From an uncultured Pedobacter sp. (GTDB taxonomy: Bacteria > Bacteroidota > Bacteroidia > Sphingobacteriales > Sphingobacteriaceae): a stretch of 23,991 bases of DNA. Below the pieces are notes generated by a model, which searched no databases, was not told the origin of the DNA, and was given only the letters and a program-made list of their open reading frames with translations. The stretch covers positions 1 through 23,991 of the forward strand of contig CALLKE010000048.1 in the NCBI GenBank assembly GCA_938008555.1, in the 5' to 3' direction. This document shows positions 14,984 to 22,349 of the stretch, piece after piece (position 1 is the first letter of the stretch; every line of letters starts with the position of its first letter). Position numbers and translations under genes: made by a program.

Positions 14984-15328
14984 TATAAGGTAATATATGT
15001 ATTTCATCTGGAATCACCGAGTCTGGTGTTCATGTAAAATCATGAGTCAGATATTATGACCGATGTTTAGAGCCTGTTTAAAAAAAGGAAAATTAATTAT
15101 TGAATAAAATTTAAAAAAGGCTCTAAAAAGTAAAAAACATCTTTTGTCATATAATTAATATTATGTTAAATAGTGTTTTTAAAACCCCCAAAGTTTCTGC
15201 GATTAGGCTCATCTAAATCATACCTCCCTTCAGACCTAAATTTTTAAGATACTTCTTTGGAAATGAAATTAACAGTTAGATTGCAAAAATGTAGAATAAC
15301 CGCAAAGACGAATCTTTTTGAAAATAAA
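14984..15328. other. Gene-free stretch before the kinase remnant
   Basis: Apart from the 62-bp inverted-repeat element at 15066-15127, I see no coding frame, tRNA or recognisable RNA here. The sequence 15128-15328 is AT-rich and unremarkable. No TANNTTTG box stands out before the ATG at 15329. Confidence 0.4.
15066..15127. mobile_element. 62-bp inverted-repeat element, probable IS/MITE remnant
   Basis: TTTAGAGCCT (15066-15075) and AGGCTCTAAA (15118-15127) are perfect inverted copies. The pairing continues past one mismatch into TTTAAA on both sides. The GAGCCTGTTTAAA style of end occurs in many insertion sequences, so this may be two ends of an element with the middle deleted. It could also act as a hairpin in RNA. 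Confidence 0.4.
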
Positions 15329-15849
15329 ATGAGCAAAATATTAATCGTTTTTAGTGGCCTTCCTGGAACTGGCAAATCAACCATTTCCAAAAGGCTTATT
15401 GAAATATTTCCGGCCTGCTATTTGAGAATTGATGTTATTGAGCAAGCTCTGAAAAATGACCATAGAATAGAAAATGATATTGGCATTAATGGTTATGTTG
15501 TTGCCTATGAACTTGCTAGATCCAATTTGCAAATTGGAAACAGTGTCATATCTGATAGTGTAAATCCTCTTCTTATTACACGGAATGCTTGGAGAAATAT
15601 TGCCATTGAAACGAACTCCCCACTATTGGAAATAGAGATTATTTGTACCAAAATAGTAAAGCGCATCGCAAAAGAATAGAAACTCGAGAAGCCGATATTT
15701 CAGGATTAAAGCTTCCGACCTGGGAACAAGTATTAAGCAGAGAATATGAATCTTGGGATAAAGAAATACTTACAGTTGATACAGCAACTGAAAAGATTGA
15801 AGCAATCCTGCAAAAAATACAATCAGCAATAGAAAAAATTAAAATATAA
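15329..15849 (+). pseudogene. AAA_33-type P-loop ATP-binding kinase, split by a frameshift
   Basis: The first frame from ATG 15329 has MSKILIVFSGLPGTGKSTIS, with Walker A at residues 10-18, followed by YLRIDVIEQAL and NPLLITRNAW, typical of small zeta-toxin/AAA_33-like kinases. It runs out of register after LEIEIIC and stops at 15679. The remaining conserved C-terminal part is in the next frame up to 15849: KAHRKRIETREADISGLK, PTWEQVLSREYESWD, VDTA. Together they give the full family pattern (C....HR.R.E.R...I.G...P.W..V..REY..W......DTA). One missing base, most simply in the A4 run at 15650-15653, restores the frame. The family phosphorylates varied small molecules and its substrate here is unknown. 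Either a real mutation or a sequencing error is possible. Confidence 0.75.
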
Positions 15850-15856
15850 TAACTCA

Positions 15857-15903
15857 AAGTGAGGTTAGTGTAAGCTTGTGTGGTTTACACTTAACCTCCC
15901 ACT
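15857..15903. terminator. Hairpin terminator between convergent genes
   Basis: GAGGTTAGTGTAA (15861-15873) pairs with TTACACTTAACCTC (15885-15898) with a single bulged base and an 11-nt loop; AGT/ACT can extend the stem. It lies between the end of the kinase remnant (plus) and the end of the DUF2520 gene (minus), as a shared terminator would. T tracts are weak on both sides. Confidence 0.55.
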
Positions 15904-15907
15904 ACTT

Positions 15908-16675
15908 CTAGTATTTTTTTGAGTGAATAATACGCTGACTAAGATTCTGGTATAATTCTAAAACTGAGGGATTATTTTTCAATAATTCTATATGCTTGTT
16001 AAGGATAGCCTGATCGCCTCGTATGGCGGGACCCGTTTGTACGTCGCTTGGGTTATATTTTTGTACTTTTTCGGCAGTTTCTGCAATTAAAGGTCGTAAG
16101 AGATCAAAGCTGAGATCTTGTTTCTGCAATATTTCATCAGCTATATGATATAAATGGTTTGTGAAATTACATGCAAAAATGGCAGCCATATGTAAAGTCG
16201 TACGCTGAATGGAATTCATTTCGATCACTTTTCCTGACAAACTCTTAGCCAGTATCATCAAAGTGTGAAGTACACCAGTAGTGTTTCCTTCGATAGCGAT
16301 AGGTATTTTTTTAAAATCGATTTTTTTTGTTTTTGAAAAGGTTTGAATTGGATAAAGAACACCAATTTTTGATGATACTCCTTCTAAAATGGCTAAATCT
16401 GTCGAACCAGATGTATGAACCAATAATTGATGATGAATCGGTAGTGATTTAGCTACTTCCTGGATAGCATCATCCGATACAGCAAGAATATATAGATCAG
16501 CAGCAAGATTGATTAGAGACAATTGTGGTGCAACTTGGGCGTCGATTTTGTTCGCTAGCTTTTTTGCATTAACGTGATTTCTACTCCAAATCTGAAGAAT
16601 ATGATGCCCGGCTTTTTTTAAAGCTAGTCCCAGATGTGTAGCTACATTTCCACTCCCTAGTAGAACAATATCCAT
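15908..16675 (-). CDS. Rossmann-like and DUF2520 domain-containing protein
   Basis: Putative NAD(P)-dependent oxidoreductase, 255 residues. The N-terminal Rossmann fold (1-115) has IVLLGSGNVATHLGLAL, the glycine-rich dinucleotide loop, then IWSRN and LAVSDDAI. The C-terminal DUF2520 domain (about 125-245) is helical with VLYPIQTFSK, AAIFACNFTNHLY and TGPAIRGD, the hallmarks of this family. These resemble the F420-dependent or ketopantoate-reductase-like group, but no substrate is established. The ATG follows the ccmF stop codon after one base, so it is translated from the ccmEF transcript. The tight coupling does not by itself imply a role in cytochrome maturation. Confidence 0.9.
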   Translation of the reverse strand: MDIVLLGSGNVATHLGLALKKAGHHILQIWSRNHVNAKKLANKIDAQVAPQLSLINLAADLYILAVSDDAIQEVAKSLPIHHQLLVHTSGSTDLAILEGVSSKIGVLYPIQTFSKTKKIDFKKIPIAIEGNTTGVLHTLMILAKSLSGKVIEMNSIQRTTLHMAAIFACNFTNHLYHIADEILQKQDLSFDLLRPLIAETAEKVQKYNPSDVQTGPAIRGDQAILNKHIELLKNNPSVLELYQNLSQRIIHSKKY

Positions 16676-16676
16676 T

Positions 16677-19121
16677 TTATGCTGTTTTTATTTCCCTATT
16701 TCTTCGAAATATCGATATTAAAAATCCAACAACCATCACGATAGCTCCAGCCCAGAAGAAATTAATGTATGGAAACTCGATGGCTTTCATTACAATCCAT
16801 TTTTTTGCTGCTTTTGGTTTTTGATAAACCATCAGTTCTAGTTTATTTTTTTCCGGATGTATACCCGTGAATCGAAATTTCACCCCCACTTCTTCTATAC
16901 TTTTTCCAAAGTCAAATGTTCTTCCATTTTTTAATAAATAGATAGGTTCTATTTCATAGGTTTTGCCTTTAGTATAGGTTTCGAGTTTTAAGCTAACTGC
17001 GATATCTCCTTTGGCCATCGGCATGTTCTGGATTTTTGCATTGCGATTAATTCCTTTTACAACAGTAAAACCTTCTCGAAAACGTACTGTGTCTCCAATA
17101 TTGACTTGATGAGTAATTGGCTTCTCATATTGCTCATCATCCGAATGCCCTTCGTGATCTTCATGATTTATTTCATCTTTTAAGGGTACGCTACTGACAT
17201 GCGTATAGATATCGTGAAACAAATAGTGGCGCGTATCGGGCGAGGCAATAATTTGCTTCATCTTAGCATTTTGTTGCGCATTGGGATACAAATCAAAGTT
17301 CTCTTTTGTCTTTCCAGTCTTTTCATCAATTACGCGATAATTTACGCGATAATATGTATTCACCCCTTCAGTCGAGTCACCCAAATAGGTAACTGTATAA
17401 CGATCCATCTTGATGGTTTCATTTTCGTATAGAATAATATTTTCTCTAGGATTGCTGCTTTTTGCAAATTCATCACCAAACCCAATACCAGTATGATTAA
17501 TTGAAATTACTTTGTTGGTGGATGCAGCAATTAAAGCTCCTACGAGCAGCAAAGCGAAGCCAATATGGGCAACTGATGAGCCTGCTAACTTCCATTTTCC
17601 TTTAAAAGCCTCGCCTAATATTTTTGCATTAGCAAGAATTGAAAACACAACCGAATAAGTCAATAAGATAAAAATCAAATTTGTATATGTTTTGGTTACA
17701 TACACAATCAGTGCAGTTATTGGAATAGCGATGATCAGCATGATGGAAATACTGATAAAGAATTTTTTAATACCTGTTTGTTTATATTTCAAAAACTGAG
17801 AAAAAGCAGATATCAACATAATCACGATGGCAAATGGGGCTTGCCATTTATTATAGTGCTGGATTACGTTCGTTGGGGGCGCTATTTTAGTTCCAAAAAT
17901 AGTATTGAATACGGGAATAGAGGTGGTCGCAATAATTTGAATGCAGGCAACAGTAAGGACTAATGCACCAATAAATAGCCATAATTCACGTGAGTAAGTC
18001 TCTTCATCCTTTTTGGTAATAGGTAGCTCTTTCCATCTTGAAACCACTAAAACAACTGAGATGCCAAGGAATATGAAAAGAAAAATTACCAAATGCCCAG
18101 ACATCCCTAAACTCGTGAACGCATGTACGGAAGTATCTCCGAGAATGCCACTGCGAGTGAGAAATGAGGCATACAGCACAAGTATGAAACTGATAATGAC
18201 TAAAAACGTGGCTGTAAAATAAGAATGCCCTGTATTTTTATAAGCAATGATCACGTGGGCTGCTCCAATGAGAGTTAGCCAAGGAATGATAGAGGCATTT
18301 TCGACAGGATCCCAGGCCCAAAAGCCTCCGAAATTTAAGGCTTCGTAGGCCCAAAACGAACCCATTATAATCCCTGTACCTAACACCATGACGGCAAATA
18401 GCGCCCATGGTAAAGCAGGCTTCAGCCATTCACTATAACGTTTTTGCCAAAGTCCAGCAATAGCAAAAGCAAAGGGGACAATCATAGATGCCCAGCCTAA
18501 AAATAAAACCGGCGGGTGTATGACCATCCAATAATTCTGTAATAAAGGATTCAATCCATTTCCATCCTGTATTAAGCTCAAGTAGTCTGGACGAGAAAAA
18601 ACAGGTGCCTCAACAGCATTCCGAAGTAAAATAAATGGTGAGCTTCCAACTCGGGTTCCGAGTATCTCAACACCTATTAACATAGACGCCAAAAATGTTT
18701 GTGATAACATCAAAGTAGTCATTACTGGATTTTCCCAGCTTTTTGCGTAACGAAATAAAACACCTCCTAAAACACACTGCCAAAATGTCCACAACCAAAA
18801 GCTACCCTCCTGCCCTTCCCAAAAACAAGAAATAATATAGTATACAGGCAACGTTTTTGAAGAATGTGCCCAAGCGTAATGATATTCAAAAAAGTGGTTG
18901 TAAATGATATAAAACAAACAAGATCCAATACCGATAACTGACAGAACGTTTAATTTAAAAGCTGCTCGAGCAATGCACTGCCACGAATCATCTTGCTTGT
19001 CCTTAATGGTCGCGAAATAGTAACTAAATGTGGATAGTAAAGCAGTGCCGAACGATAAAATAACGAAGAACTGCCCCAACTTACCAGGAAGCAGATGTTC
19101 TCCGACGAATTGTGTACTCAT
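16677..19121 (-). CDS. ccmF: Cytochrome c-type biogenesis protein CcmF (haem lyase, CcsA-type)
   Basis: Large polytopic membrane protein that takes haem from CcmE and attaches it to apocytochrome c at the outer face of the inner membrane. The 814-residue product has many membrane segments. The tryptophan-rich haem-handling WWD motif reads NFGGFWAWDPVENAS (about 262-276). A second conserved part is FWEGQEGSFWLWTFW near 99-113. Conserved periplasmic histidines include HPPVLFLGW and HAFTSLG. A long periplasmic region (about 535-780) precedes the last membrane helix and includes an acidic, histidine-rich patch HEDHEGHSDDEQ near 650-662. Length exceeds that of proteobacterial CcmF (about 650) but is usual for Bacteroidota. 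It follows ccmE by 65 nt and precedes the DUF2520 gene by 1 nt. Confidence 0.95.
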   Translation of the reverse strand: MSTQFVGEHLLPGKLGQFFVILSFGTALLSTFSYYFATIKDKQDDSWQCIARAAFKLNVLSVIGIGSCLFYIIYNHFFEYHYAWAHSSKTLPVYYIISCFWEGQEGSFWLWTFWQCVLGGVLFRYAKSWENPVMTTLMLSQTFLASMLIGVEILGTRVGSSPFILLRNAVEAPVFSRPDYLSLIQDGNGLNPLLQNYWMVIHPPVLFLGWASMIVPFAFAIAGLWQKRYSEWLKPALPWALFAVMVLGTGIIMGSFWAYEALNFGGFWAWDPVENASIIPWLTLIGAAHVIIAYKNTGHSYFTATFLVIISFILVLYASFLTRSGILGDTSVHAFTSLGMSGHLVIFLFIFLGISVVLVVSRWKELPITKKDEETYSRELWLFIGALVLTVACIQIIATTSIPVFNTIFGTKIAPPTNVIQHYNKWQAPFAIVIMLISAFSQFLKYKQTGIKKFFISISIMLIIAIPITALIVYVTKTYTNLIFILLTYSVVFSILANAKILGEAFKGKWKLAGSSVAHIGFALLLVGALIAASTNKVISINHTGIGFGDEFAKSSNPRENIILYENETIKMDRYTVTYLGDSTEGVNTYYRVNYRVIDEKTGKTKENFDLYPNAQQNAKMKQIIASPDTRHYLFHDIYTHVSSVPLKDEINHEDHEGHSDDEQYEKPITHQVNIGDTVRFREGFTVVKGINRNAKIQNMPMAKGDIAVSLKLETYTKGKTYEIEPIYLLKNGRTFDFGKSIEEVGVKFRFTGIHPEKNKLELMVYQKPKAAKKWIVMKAIEFPYINFFWAGAIVMVVGFLISIFRRNREIKTA

Positions 19122-19186
19122 GTGTGTTTTAAAATGTATAATGCCAAGTGGTATAGATATACCAGAATTAGATCGTTAGCAATCTG

Positions 19187-19576
19187 CTATCCACCTGTAA
19201 CTTCAACTTGGTCTTTTGTGTATTTGGATGGGCATTTCATCAATATTTTAGATGCATGGAATTCATCATGCATCATTTTACCTGCCACTACAATTTGTTC
19301 TGAACGTTCAAAATCTTGTGGTTTTGCCCCGTTGAAAACAATCTTGCACTCTGAACCTTTAGCATCCTTCATGTAAAAGGAAAAATAATTTGCATCCTTT
19401 TGGGGATCATAAAAAAGGGGCTTCTCTTTATTCAGTTTTCCAACAACATGTACTTCAGACTGAGTCGACTTAGCTACGGCAAAGGATGCGTATGTGCTTG
19501 AGTCAGCATATGTGCTAATGATTATACCAATGGCAATAGCAATAATTATTACTCCGATAATAGAACTCTTTTTCAT
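19187..19576 (-). CDS. ccmE: Cytochrome c maturation protein CcmE, Cys-type (CxxxY)
   Basis: Periplasmic haem chaperone anchored by one N-terminal helix; it binds haem covalently and hands it to CcmF. From ATG 19576 (MKKSSIIGVIIIAIA) it has 129 residues: membrane anchor about 4-22, then an OB-fold beta barrel (VHVVGKL, FYMKDAKGSECKIVFNG, IVVAGKM). At the haem-binding position, where classical CcmE has H in VLAKHDENY, this protein has ILMKCPSKY, that is C115-xxx-Y119. Cys-type CcmE proteins are known from deltaproteobacteria and archaea (System I*). An upstream initiator at 19600 would place eight residues encoded by a terminator hairpin before the anchor and is rejected. Its promoter box is at 19612-19619. 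Confidence 0.93.
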   Translation of the reverse strand: MKKSSIIGVIIIAIAIGIIISTYADSSTYASFAVAKSTQSEVHVVGKLNKEKPLFYDPQKDANYFSFYMKDAKGSECKIVFNGAKPQDFERSEQIVVAGKMMHDEFHASKILMKCPSKYTKDQVEVTGG

Positions 19577-19597
19577 AAAAAATCCCGCAGATGCGGG
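19577..19597 (-). terminator. Terminator-like hairpin in the ccmE leader
   Basis: On the minus strand CCCGC-ATCT-GCGGG (19597-19584) is followed by A and six T, ending at the ccmE ATG (19576). It has the form of a compact Rho-independent terminator and lies downstream of the putative ccmE -7 box. It could act as an attenuator or stop read-through from gdhA. Confidence 0.55.
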
Positions 19598-19611
19598 CAA
19601 TAATTTAGATG

Positions 19612-19619
19612 CAAAGATA
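19612..19619 (-). promoter_or_regulatory. -7 promoter box of ccmE
   Basis: TATCTTTG on the minus strand matches TANNTTTG and ends 35 nt before the ccmE ATG. It lies between the large hairpin that ends gdhA and the terminator-like hairpin in the leader. No TTG is seen at -33. Confidence 0.4.
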
Positions 19620-19629
19620 TGAAATGCAG

Positions 19630-19674
19630 GACCTACTGTATTAAAAACCTTCGTATTTTTTAATACAGCAGGTC
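19630..19674 (-). terminator. Large hairpin after gdhA
   Basis: GACCT, one mismatch, CTGTATTAAAAA (19630-19647) pairs with TTTTTAATACAG, C, AGGTC (19657-19674). The stem has 17 pairs over 18 positions with a 9-nt loop. It lies 91 nt beyond the gdhA stop. The T run is inside the stem rather than after it, so termination strength is uncertain. Confidence 0.55.
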
Positions 19675-19677
19675 TAT

Positions 19678-19751
19678 AGATCAGGATTAACAGAAAAAGA
19701 GTGAACTCAGTATGATATGAGGGAAATCAAAAATGTTGCAAATCCTGATCT
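19678..19751. repeat. 11-bp perfect inverted repeat after gdhA
   Basis: AGATCAGGATT (19678-19688) and AATCCTGATCT (19741-19751) are perfect inverted copies with a 52-nt spacer. They start 14 nt after the gdhA stop codon and abut the large hairpin at 19630-19674. They may fold as part of the gdhA 3' UTR or mark a small element. Confidence 0.4.
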
Positions 19752-19764
19752 GAAGAATGGTTAT

Positions 19765-21195
19765 TTATGGCCAAACGCCTAAGTTCATATAGGAAACAGC
19801 TATTTTATCAATTGAGCTTACAAATGCAGCAGTACGTAAACTATCAATTTTCGGATTAGATTTTTTTACAGAACGTATTTCGTGGTAAGATCGAATCATT
19901 GTGTCTTCTAAGCCAGAATTAACCAACTCGAGCTCTGATGCACCTTTAACAATAGTACTTCGTTGTATCGATGATAATTTAACGCCAGTGGAAGCCTCAA
20001 CCATATTCACCAGATTAAGATTAGCTGTTTCCTCGTAGCGTTTATCCATACGACCAAATGCCACATGTGATAAGTTCTTCAACCATTCAAAATAAGATAC
20101 GGTAACACCTCCTGCATTACAATACATATCAGGGATAATGATTCCTCCTTTTTCAATAAATGCAGCTGCAGCAGGCGGAGTAGTAGGCCCATTTGCTCCT
20201 TCAGCAATTATTTTGGCTTTTATTCGGCTGATATTATGTTCTGTAATTTGATTTTCTAATGCTGCTGGTACCAATATATCACACTCTTGCTCCAACCCTT
20301 CAGCAGAATTCTTAAACTCTTTTTTAGCTCCTTTAAAACCCAATATAGAGCCCGTTTCTTTACGATGTTTCATAATTTCCTCCAAATCTAAACCAGACTC
20401 ATTGTAAATAGCTCCTTCATATTCGCAGATACCTACAACAATTCCACCAAACTCGGCTACATATTTTGCAGTATGATAACCCACATTCCCTAAGCCTTGT
20501 ACAATAACGCGTTTGCCTGGTAAGCCTGCTTTCAAGCCAAGTGGAGTCATGTCTTCAACAACATTGACACATTCACGAATAGCAATAGCCACACCACGAC
20601 CCGTAGCTTCTTTTCTACCTTTAATTCCATGCAAGGCAATCGGCTTACCAGTTACACAGCCTAATCCGTCTAATTGTCCAGGGTTTAAAGTTTGATAGGT
20701 ATCGGCAATCCAACTCATCTCTCGTTCTCCTGATCCATAATCTGGTGCAGGGACATCGATGGCTGGACCTATAAAATTCTTTTTCGCTAACTCAACTGTA
20801 TAGCGACGAGTTATATTTTCTAGTTCGGCTACCGTATAGTTCTTTGGATTAATTCTGATCCCTCCTTTTGCACCACCAAAAGGGACATTAACAATTGCAC
20901 ATTTATAAGTCATCAAGGCAGCTAAAGCCATCACTTCATCTTCGTTGACCATTTCACTATAACGAATTCCTCCTTTAGTGGGCGATTGATGATGTGAATG
21001 CTCCACGCGCCAAGCATCAATTACTTCTAAATCATTACCTCTTCGAATAGGGAACCTAAAACGATACACGCTATTACATGATCTAATTTGGTCTAACAAT
21101 CCATGTGGATATTTTAAAAACTGCGCTGCGTTGTCAAAGTATTGACATACATCTTCAAAAAAAGTGGTTTCGTGCAATGTAGCTTCTTTGATCAT
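19765..21195 (-). CDS. gdhA: Glutamate dehydrogenase (Glu/Leu/Phe/Val dehydrogenase family)
   Basis: Reversibly converts glutamate to 2-oxoglutarate and ammonia with NAD(P), cytoplasmic, linking nitrogen and carbon metabolism. The 476-residue protein has the substrate-binding domain with SPTKGGIRYS (about 72-80), the lysine K98 in MTYKCA, and the catalytic lysine K110 in PFGGAKGGI. The catalytic Asp region is AIDVPAPDYGSGEREM (about 145-160). The Rossmann domain has VIVQGLGNVG (about 230-239). A long N-terminal part and about 475 residues fit the larger hexameric bacterial type; coenzyme preference cannot be read safely. It lies between the ccmB-ccmC-ccmD-like genes and ccmEF, all on the same strand, with 184 nt upstream and its own downstream hairpins. 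It is therefore probably an independent unit. Confidence 0.95.
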   Translation of the reverse strand: MIKEATLHETTFFEDVCQYFDNAAQFLKYPHGLLDQIRSCNSVYRFRFPIRRGNDLEVIDAWRVEHSHHQSPTKGGIRYSEMVNEDEVMALAALMTYKCAIVNVPFGGAKGGIRINPKNYTVAELENITRRYTVELAKKNFIGPAIDVPAPDYGSGEREMSWIADTYQTLNPGQLDGLGCVTGKPIALHGIKGRKEATGRGVAIAIRECVNVVEDMTPLGLKAGLPGKRVIVQGLGNVGYHTAKYVAEFGGIVVGICEYEGAIYNESGLDLEEIMKHRKETGSILGFKGAKKEFKNSAEGLEQECDILVPAALENQITEHNISRIKAKIIAEGANGPTTPPAAAAFIEKGGIIIPDMYCNAGGVTVSYFEWLKNLSHVAFGRMDKRYEETANLNLVNMVEASTGVKLSSIQRSTIVKGASELELVNSGLEDTMIRSYHEIRSVKKSNPKIDSLRTAAFVSSIDKIAVSYMNLGVWP

Positions 21196-21272
21196 AAAAA
21201 TTATTTAGCTGTTGGGTTTTTGAATCGGGTTAAATTAGTAGAATAAATTTGAATTAAAAAAAATAATATTAT

Positions 21273-21287
21273 GGCAAATATTTTGCC
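21273..21287. terminator. Short hairpin between the ccmD-like gene and gdhA
   Basis: GGCAAA-TAT-TTTGCC is a perfect 6-bp hairpin. On the minus strand it is followed, after an AT-rich spacer, by a run of eight T. It could end the dapA-ccmBCD transcript. Otherwise the 184 nt between 21196 and 21379 show no gene and no clear gdhA promoter. Confidence 0.4.
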
Positions 21288-21379
21288 GAATAGGTTATTT
21301 AAAAATCTATATTGAACTGGTTCAGACCTTGCTTACAATTGCAATTATAAATACAGGCATTGAAGAATTCGTATTCGCC

Positions 21380-21598
21380 TTACAGGCTTTTATCTTTTTC
21401 TATCTTTTTTAATCTTCGATCAATGCTAAATAGATAAAAAATGATGGCTATAAAGACAATAAGCATGACAGTGACTACAACATAAATTTTTCCGGAACTA
21501 CGCAATAAGTCCGCCATTTCCACCGTATCTGCTGACTGAGCCTGACCTTTAATGGTAAAAAGTAAAAATAGAAATGATAAAAAAAGTCTGGGTTTCAT
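21380..21598 (-). CDS. ccmD: CcmD-like small membrane protein
   Basis: Small membrane protein probably assisting haem export to CcmE in the cytochrome c maturation pathway. With ATG 21598 (MKPRLFLSFLFLLFTIKGQAQ) it has 72 residues: a cleavable-looking signal peptide to about residue 21, a short polar part (SADTVEMADLLRSSGKIY), one membrane helix (VVVTVMLIVFIAIIFYLFSI), and a charged cytosolic tail RRLKKIEKDK. A single helix followed by a basic tail next to ccmC is the CcmD arrangement; the signal peptide is the Bacteroidota variant. An ATG nine codons upstream (21625) would disturb the signal peptide and is not chosen. Sequence conservation of CcmD is low, so the call leans on position 64 nt after ccmC. 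Confidence 0.7.
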   Translation of the reverse strand: MKPRLFLSFLFLLFTIKGQAQSADTVEMADLLRSSGKIYVVVTVMLIVFIAIIFYLFSIDRRLKKIEKDKSL

Positions 21599-21662
21599 AT
21601 AATTTATGTGTTCTTTAATGGCCATGAAAGCAGGAGTAACTATGGATAATTTAGCTGATGAG

Positions 21663-22337
21663 CTAATTTCTAGTTAGTGTGTGTAGTTTATTATTCTCAA
21701 TTAATCGAATACGATAGCGTAATGTGGTTATCCATATACCTATTAATATCCAACCTATGCAAGCTGGATAAAATACGACGCGCATGTGACTATCTAAATC
21801 ATATCCTCCAAAACCAGGATTACCGCCATTGCCAGGGTGTAAAGAGTCCGTTAGACGTGGTAAGATAAACAGCAATACAATCATCACAGGAAATGCAAAT
21901 ACATTATAGATAGCAGAAATTCGAGCTCTTTTTTGATCTTCGTCCAGAGAGTTCCGGAGCACGCCATATGCTAGATACATTAGGGTAGAAATGGCCGCAC
22001 CATTCAGTTTGGGATCATTTGGCCATGGGTCACCCCAGGTAAAATTAGCCCAAATCATTCCCGTTAGAACACCTAGAAATCCAAATACAATACCTGTATT
22101 AATGGCTTCAACAGCCCAAAAATCATAGCTTTCATTTCCGGATCGTAAATATTTAATACTATAAATCACAGATATGAGATATAAAAAAATCATGGTAAAC
22201 CACATAGGTACATGAAAATAAACGTTTCGAATACTTTCGTGCAGAATCGGTAAATGTGGAACCTCAAACAACAAGCCACCGATTATGGAGTAAATAACAA
22301 GACCGGAAGCAAGTAATTTCCACCAATTTTTAGTCAT
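21663..22337 (-). CDS. ccmC: Haem exporter protein CcmC (CcsA family)
   Basis: Inner-membrane protein that presents haem to CcmE outside the membrane. The 224-residue product has about six membrane helices. The WWD motif reads WANFTWGDPWPNDPK (about 95-109), and histidines are found in YFHVPMW (about 40-46) and in SLHPGNGG (about 165-172). Length is typical of CcmC. In the CcmABCD scheme it acts with an ABC exporter of CcmA and CcmB; ccmB is directly upstream (12 nt) but no ccmA is present in the window. The ccmB-ccmC junction carries two direct copies of ATATTAAT. Confidence 0.95.
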   Translation of the reverse strand: MTKNWWKLLASGLVIYSIIGGLLFEVPHLPILHESIRNVYFHVPMWFTMIFLYLISVIYSIKYLRSGNESYDFWAVEAINTGIVFGFLGVLTGMIWANFTWGDPWPNDPKLNGAAISTLMYLAYGVLRNSLDEDQKRARISAIYNVFAFPVMIVLLFILPRLTDSLHPGNGGNPGFGGYDLDSHMRVVFYPACIGWILIGIWITTLRYRIRLIENNKLHTLTRN

Positions 22338-22349
22338 ATTAATGATATA

